A stretch of DNA of 64,000 nucleotides, from positions 7,304 through 71,303 of the forward strand of contig CAZLNZ010000013.1 in the NCBI GenBank assembly GCA_964561145.1. The letters run 5' to 3'. This document shows, one piece after another, positions 59,980 to 64,000 of the stretch (position 1 is its first letter; each line of letters opens with the position of its first letter). The DNA is from RUG14300 sp964561145. GTDB taxonomy: Bacteria > Bacillota > Clostridia > Christensenellales > CAG-1252. A program made the position numbers and the translations under genes. Below the pieces are notes generated by a model. The model worked only from the letters and a program-made list of their open reading frames with translations. It was not told the DNA's origin and made no database searches.

Positions 59980-62247
59980 TTAAGCCAATGCCTCCTGCAT
60001 AGAGGTAAAAGCTTGGTCTCCCTTAGCTACGCTGAAATATACCCAATTAGCATCCTTTGTATAAGTCGCAAGTCTTTCAGCATCGTTCTCTGCATTGAAA
60101 AAGATAATATTCAAACCCTTTGACGTAAAAGAGGAGGAATCACATTTAAAGGTGTAAGAATACCATCCCGTATTCCCTTCAACCGCACTCATGGATACCG
60201 TTCCCCAGGCACCTGTTTCATAACAATTCCAAGTATGTATTTTTACGTTTGCCCAATCCGAAGTATATAAGTAAAGAGTAACTTCAACTTCATCGTTAGG
60301 AGCTTCACTTGCAGCTGCATAGTCCGCCTCTGCGGTTGCATAATCGGCATAAACATTATCTTTATTGGAAACGAAATAGAAATCATTTCCGGATAAACCT
60401 TCTACATAAAACTCGTGCTTTATAGACTCATTAGCTGTATGGAAGATAAAAGAGGAACTGCTGAACTCTAATGAGGTCTCAAATGAATATGAATACCAGT
60501 TATCCTTTCCTTCTTCGGCACTCAAAGTAATCTCCATCCAACCATCAATTGCCCCGAGAGTTCCGCCATAGGTGTAAAGATAAATCGCAGCGTCCTCCTC
60601 CCAAGCAGGAGCATAATAATGAACGGTATAATCGGATTTTTCTTCAGTGGAGGTCGCCAGGGCATCTTCTCTTGTTGCAAACATCAAGGAGTTCTTATTT
60701 GCATTCATAAAGAGAGAAGCAGTGCTGTTAATGTAGGTTTCTATTCTAAGGTTATCATCGTCTCCGTTGAAGCAAATAATGTTAACACCGGTATTCGTCA
60801 ATGTTTCCTCCGACATTTTAAAGGTGAAGGTGTACCACGCTTCGTTGTCTTCGTCTTTCACCATCGATACCGTTCCCCAATCTCCGGTTATATAACCATT
60901 ATAGGTATGTATTTTTACATTTATCCAATCAGGAGCATAGAGATTCAAGGTGATTTCTATTTCATCGGTGGGAACCGCGTTTGCTTTAGCATAACCTTCC
61001 TCTGCGGTTACATAATCGGCATATACATTATTTGTATTGGAAACGAAATAGAAATCGTTTCCGGATAAACCTTCCACATAAAATTCGTGCTTTATAGACT
61101 CGTTCTCCGTATGGAAAATAAAAGAAGAGCTGTCAAACTTTAAAGAGGTCTCAAAGGTATATGAATACCAGTTATCCTTTCCTTCTTCGGCAACCATTGA
61201 AATAGTATTCCAACTACCGATTGATCCGAGGGAGCCGCCATAAGTGTAAAGATTGACCGACTTGCCTTCCTCCCAATCGGGTGCATAATAATGAACCGTG
61301 TAACTCTCCTTCGATGTATTCTCATAGGCATACACATCTTCTTTACTGCCGCATGCGTGTCCGTCTGCAGCCAAATAGAGCTCGTCCACACTGTTTATTG
61401 TAATATCGAATCTGCTTGTTTCCAGAGCTCCGTCATAAACAATAAGATTAAAAGAAGCACCTTCTTCAAGTTTTTCAGCTACCACTGCAACCGATATTAT
61501 GTACCAACCATCCTCTTCCTTGGTCGCTTCGTATGAACCCCAAGTACCTAGTAACTCGCCTAGATTTCCCATTGTATCATTGGACCAAACGTATGCTTTA
61601 ACGCTTTCACTCCAGTCTGCGTTCTTATGGTAATGAATACTAACGGTTGTCTTGACTATAGGCTTATCACTTAAAGCTTTCTCTGCCTCTTCGAAGCTTG
61701 AGAAGGTACCGTTGGCTCTATCAATGAGGTAAAGCTTTTCGTTACCATCAATCACAAGATCCGTAGTCTGAGAGCCGTTGCCGTTGAAGATAATATTGAA
61801 AGCATCGGTTTGAGGATTGGCATTAACCGTAATCGAAACCCAGCCCTCGTGTTCTTCTACGGATGTTGCTTTTGTTCCCGGCCATTCACCCAACAATTGG
61901 TTATTGGCTGCATCATAGGCATAAGCATAAACCTCACTCCAACCTTCGGTATTATAGAAATACAATGTAACATCGTCTGAAATCGGTGGTGTAGGTATAG
62001 GTTTATCGTCCGGATCTTTTACTTGATATCCGCAAATATCACATAATCCGTCATCATCGGAATCGATATGTGCAGACAAATCGTTTTGTGCCGTGCATCC
62101 GCTATCTTTACAGGAATGCCAGTGATTATTGCTGTCATTGGACCAATTATCCGCCCAATTATGGCTAATCTCGTCATTGCAAGCTACAAGCGAGCAAAGC
62201 ATTACGACTAAAATAGCTGACAAAAGAATAGTGAATATTTTTTTCAT
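59980..62247 (-). CDS. Multi-module starch-binding lipoprotein
   Basis: A 755-residue surface lipoprotein (lipobox SLVAC). A linker with His, Cys and a DSDDDGLCDICGY segment is followed by six sandwich modules. Module 1 is a clear CBM26 unit (LYFYNTEGWSEVYAYAYD...WPGTKA). Module 2 begins VSIHYHKNADWSESVKAYVW. Modules 3-4 and 5-6 are a duplicated pair (HYYAPDWEE...LYTYGG and VKIHTYNGY...WGTVSM), with DNA similarity about 660 bases apart. No enzyme domain is present. It sits 36 bases after the binding protein and likely concentrates alpha-glucan at the cell, comparable to SusE/SusF in function but not in sequence. Confidence 0.88.
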   Translation of the reverse strand: MKKIFTILLSAILVVMLCSLVACNDEISHNWADNWSNDSNNHWHSCKDSGCTAQNDLSAHIDSDDDGLCDICGYQVKDPDDKPIPTPPISDDVTLYFYNTEGWSEVYAYAYDAANNQLLGEWPGTKATSVEEHEGWVSITVNANPQTDAFNIIFNGNGSQTTDLVIDGNEKLYLIDRANGTFSSFEEAEKALSDKPIVKTTVSIHYHKNADWSESVKAYVWSNDTMGNLGELLGTWGSYEATKEEDGWYIISVAVVAEKLEEGASFNLIVYDGALETSRFDITINSVDELYLAADGHACGSKEDVYAYENTSKESYTVHYYAPDWEEGKSVNLYTYGGSLGSIGSWNTISMVAEEGKDNWYSYTFETSLKFDSSSFIFHTENESIKHEFYVEGLSGNDFYFVSNTNNVYADYVTAEEGYAKANAVPTDEIEITLNLYAPDWINVKIHTYNGYITGDWGTVSMVKDEDNEAWYTFTFKMSEETLTNTGVNIICFNGDDDNLRIETYINSTASLFMNANKNSLMFATREDALATSTEEKSDYTVHYYAPAWEEDAAIYLYTYGGTLGAIDGWMEITLSAEEGKDNWYSYSFETSLEFSSSSFIFHTANESIKHEFYVEGLSGNDFYFVSNKDNVYADYATAEADYAAASEAPNDEVEVTLYLYTSDWANVKIHTWNCYETGAWGTVSMSAVEGNTGWYSYTFKCDSSSFTSKGLNIIFFNAENDAERLATYTKDANWVYFSVAKGDQAFTSMQEALA

Positions 62248-62283
62248 TGCTTCCTCCTTGAATTCTCCGTTAAGGATTCTTCA

Positions 62284-63492
62284 TTAATTAACTATATTAT
62301 TAACCATTTTATCCAGTTTTTCTTGAAGGTTGTCTTTATTAATAGTTCCTGCAAGAAGCTCTGAACCAAATGCTTTTACTGCATCCCAATAGCCTGTAAG
62401 CTTTGTTGTCTTAGGCTGAATAGTACAAACTTTTTCTTGTGCAAGTGCCGCAACCACAGCCTGATCCTCCTGAATTGATTTAAGGTTCAGTAAAGCCTTG
62501 ATCGTGGGTGCATCACCACTTGTTTCATATCTTATTGTCTGACAAGTTGCATTTCCGAGCCATTTCGCAACAAGTGTTGCCAATTTAGAGTCTTTTGTCG
62601 CACTGTTAACACCGTATGCCTTATAATCTCCGAAGTTTGCCATGTCATATTCTTGTCCGTCAATCGTAACTTTGGGAAGTGGAACGGCTCTATAATTATC
62701 TCCGAGATAACCCTCAATATCCTTTGCACTCCAGGTTCCCGAACAAAGTGCTGCAAGAGTTCCTTTTTGCAAAGCATTTCCGTCTGAACCGGAACCATCT
62801 GCCGAGAAGAACCTCGAATTATTAACTAAATCAATCAAGTATTCTCCGACCTTATAGCCGTTAGAATCATTATAGGTGCATTTAATGCTATTTCTATCCG
62901 GTGCGGTCAACGCATCCTTTTGAGTAAGGAAGAAAGTAGATAGATACCAAGAATCATTTATTGTTATCGAAAAGTTTTGAATTCCGCTGCCCAAATCCTT
63001 TTCCATCATTGTGTTGAGAGATTTTACCTCGTCCTCATTGTAGAATTGAGCATTATAATACATAATAAACGTATTTAAAGTAACAGGAACTGCATAAATT
63101 CTATCATCAAGCATAACGGAATCAACCGCATTAACCGTATATAGATTATCGAATTCGCTCTTCTCAACGTTTAAAGGAAGAATCAAACCGGCACTTGTAA
63201 GCTCGGTAATACCACCTGAAGGAAAAAGGAAAACGTCGGCAGCAGCCTCGTTATCCTTCTGCATTTCCGTAATGGAATTATCGACACTCATTACCTTAAA
63301 GGAAAACTTTACGTCGGCATACTCCGGATACTCCTCTTTGAATGCCTCTATCATTCTAGGCAAATTAACCTGTTCTTCTTGAGGAGCCCATATTGTAAAA
63401 GCCTCCTGCTCTTCCCCGCAAGCGGTAAACAGTACCATACCGACAGTGCAAAGGATGCAAACAAGAAGGATGCAAGCTAGCGTTTTTTTCAT
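62284..63492 (-). CDS. MalE-like sugar-binding lipoprotein (SBP family 1)
   Basis: A 402-residue extracellular solute-binding lipoprotein that feeds MalF/MalG. The signal ends at the lipobox LFTAC. The family shows in FTIWAPQEEQVNLPRMIEAFKEEYPE at the mature front and AALCSGTWSAKDIEGYLGDNY in the middle. I choose the second ATG (63492) since the GGAGG ends one base before the first ATG but 8 before the second. It is the first gene of the alpha-glucan operon, behind a leader of about 200 bases. Confidence 0.93.
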   Translation of the reverse strand: MKKTLACILLVCILCTVGMVLFTACGEEQEAFTIWAPQEEQVNLPRMIEAFKEEYPEYADVKFSFKVMSVDNSITEMQKDNEAAADVFLFPSGGITELTSAGLILPLNVEKSEFDNLYTVNAVDSVMLDDRIYAVPVTLNTFIMYYNAQFYNEDEVKSLNTMMEKDLGSGIQNFSITINDSWYLSTFFLTQKDALTAPDRNSIKCTYNDSNGYKVGEYLIDLVNNSRFFSADGSGSDGNALQKGTLAALCSGTWSAKDIEGYLGDNYRAVPLPKVTIDGQEYDMANFGDYKAYGVNSATKDSKLATLVAKWLGNATCQTIRYETSGDAPTIKALLNLKSIQEDQAVVAALAQEKVCTIQPKTTKLTGYWDAVKAFGSELLAGTINKDNLQEKLDKMVNNIVN

Positions 63493-63504
63493 TTTCATAC
63501 CTCC

Positions 63505-63679
63505 GATTATCTATTTCGGAGAAATGCCCAAAGCCTGTTTGCCTTAGGCATTCTCCACTTAGTATGGGCGTTTTCTGTCAATTTATCAAACGCCCTTTAC
63601 GCTACGCTTCGGTTGAACCATAGCAGCGGCAAAGCGATAAACGATTAAAAAGAAGTAAAATAAGGAGAGAATTTGTTTA
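63505..63679 (-). promoter_or_regulatory. Structured leader of the alpha-glucan operon
   Basis: The leader RNA holds at least two strong hairpins: GGGCGTTT...AAACGCCC (63566-63595) and GGAGAATGCC...GGCATTTCTCC (63518-63556). A GCTA-rich structured part at about 63600-63645 precedes them. No T tract follows. It does not match a riboswitch class I can name. Confidence 0.5.
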
Positions 63680-63729
63680 GTAAATCGTTTTACCAGGCTT
63701 ATTATATCATAGCTTTCACACTCTGTCAA
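63680..63729 (-). promoter_or_regulatory. Strong promoter and LacI-type operator of the alpha-glucan operon
   Basis: On the minus strand TTGACA (63724-63729) and TATAAT (63701-63706) are exactly 17 bases apart, a full consensus pair. The palindrome GTAAAACGATTTAC (63680-63693), with central CG, lies on the transcription start, a classic site for LacI-family repression. Confidence 0.85.
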
Positions 63730-64000
63730 TACGCAATTTTTACAAAATCACATATATTTCATTTTGTAATAAAAAAGGGAATATGAGATGTATCTAAAAC
63801 GATATAAACGCAAACAATCCTGCTTTTTAGTAGCCTCTTATAACTAAGAAACGTTGACACACTACTCAACCATAAGCAATAGGCAGAGTGTTTTCATTTT
63901 TAGGAACAGGCAAAGATCCCCGTTAGACTCCCTCCTAAAACAAGGAACGTGAATTCCCAAAGTAAATTCCACAGTGTAAATAAGTGTGGAACTTAGTGTA
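63730..64000. other. Intergenic end of window, no gene seen
   Basis: No reading frame of note is found on either strand. The only structure is the inverted repeat TTCCACA...TGTGGAA at 63967-63991, with an 11-base centre, which may belong to a neighbouring gene beyond the edge. Confidence 0.5.

Noticed and set aside
63600..63680. Possible c-di-GMP or other named riboswitch in the alpha-glucan leader
   Set aside because: The conserved bases of c-di-GMP, TPP, SAM, lysine and glycine aptamers are not found; kept only as an unnamed structured leader.

Overview
The window looks like a chromosome segment of an uncultured, low-GC, Gram-positive anaerobe of the Clostridia (Bacillota), probably from a gut or similar polysaccharide-rich habitat. 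The grounds are a PyrR attenuator of the Bacillus/Clostridium type, many lipoproteins with a clean lipobox, strong AGGAGG-type ribosome binding sites, TTGACA/TATAAT promoters, formate-THF ligase, an NAD-type malic enzyme and several polysaccharide loci. No rRNA, tRNA, CRISPR array, phage or complete insertion sequence was seen. The exact order or family cannot be fixed from the sequence alone.

Layout. 1-5.1 kb (+): the 3' part of a GLUG-repeat surface protein, a lipoprotein, a kinase-like protein, a large hydrolase-like protein and a signal peptidase I. 5.1-7.8 kb (+): a MATE exporter, a TetR regulator and a remnant of a BspA-type leucine-rich-repeat protein. 7.9-9.0 kb: a small orphan gene and a repeat-rich gap. 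9.0-12.1 kb (+): a two-component system with two overlapping membrane-protein genes, preceded by a PhoP-box-like triple repeat. 12.1-14.4 kb (-): pyrR-uraA under PyrR attenuation. 14.4-22.7 kb (+): cysS, a membrane protein, malic enzyme, formate-THF ligase, and the deoxynucleoside operon deoC-deoD-deoB. 23-26.2 kb: dapB (-), then a DUF1538 membrane protein with two P-II-like proteins (+), apparently read from a leaderless transcript.

26.2-37.1 kb (-): a fructan-type locus. It holds a PfkB sugar kinase, a 995-residue MORN-repeat lipoprotein, an ArsR-like regulator, a lone SGNH hydrolase, a MORN-SGNH fusion lipoprotein, a GH32 enzyme and a DUF4886 lipoprotein. 37.1-46.8 kb (-): an Opp-type oligosaccharide or peptide ABC importer transcribed with a small membrane protein, a cytosolic GH2 enzyme and a GH51 arabinofuranosidase lipoprotein. 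47.1-47.9 kb (-): an Mrp-family ATPase.

48.0-63.7 kb (-): one long alpha-glucan operon. It starts at a strong promoter overlapped by a LacI-type operator and runs: MalE-like binding lipoprotein, multi-module starch-binding lipoprotein, LacI regulator, MalF-like and MalG-like permeases, a membrane-anchored GH87-like alpha-glucanase, a membrane-anchored CBM26 protein, a cytosolic GH13 enzyme, an MsmK-type ATPase and a small unknown. The likely logic is capture and cleavage of alpha-glucan at the surface, import of the fragments, and finishing inside the cell.

The points most worth a second look are the MORN/SGNH lipoprotein locus, a carbohydrate-binding-like domain fused to the cytoplasmic N-terminus of the MalF permease, paired inverted repeats at three sugar-locus promoters, the leaderless DUF1538/P-II operon, and the structured leader of the alpha-glucan operon.
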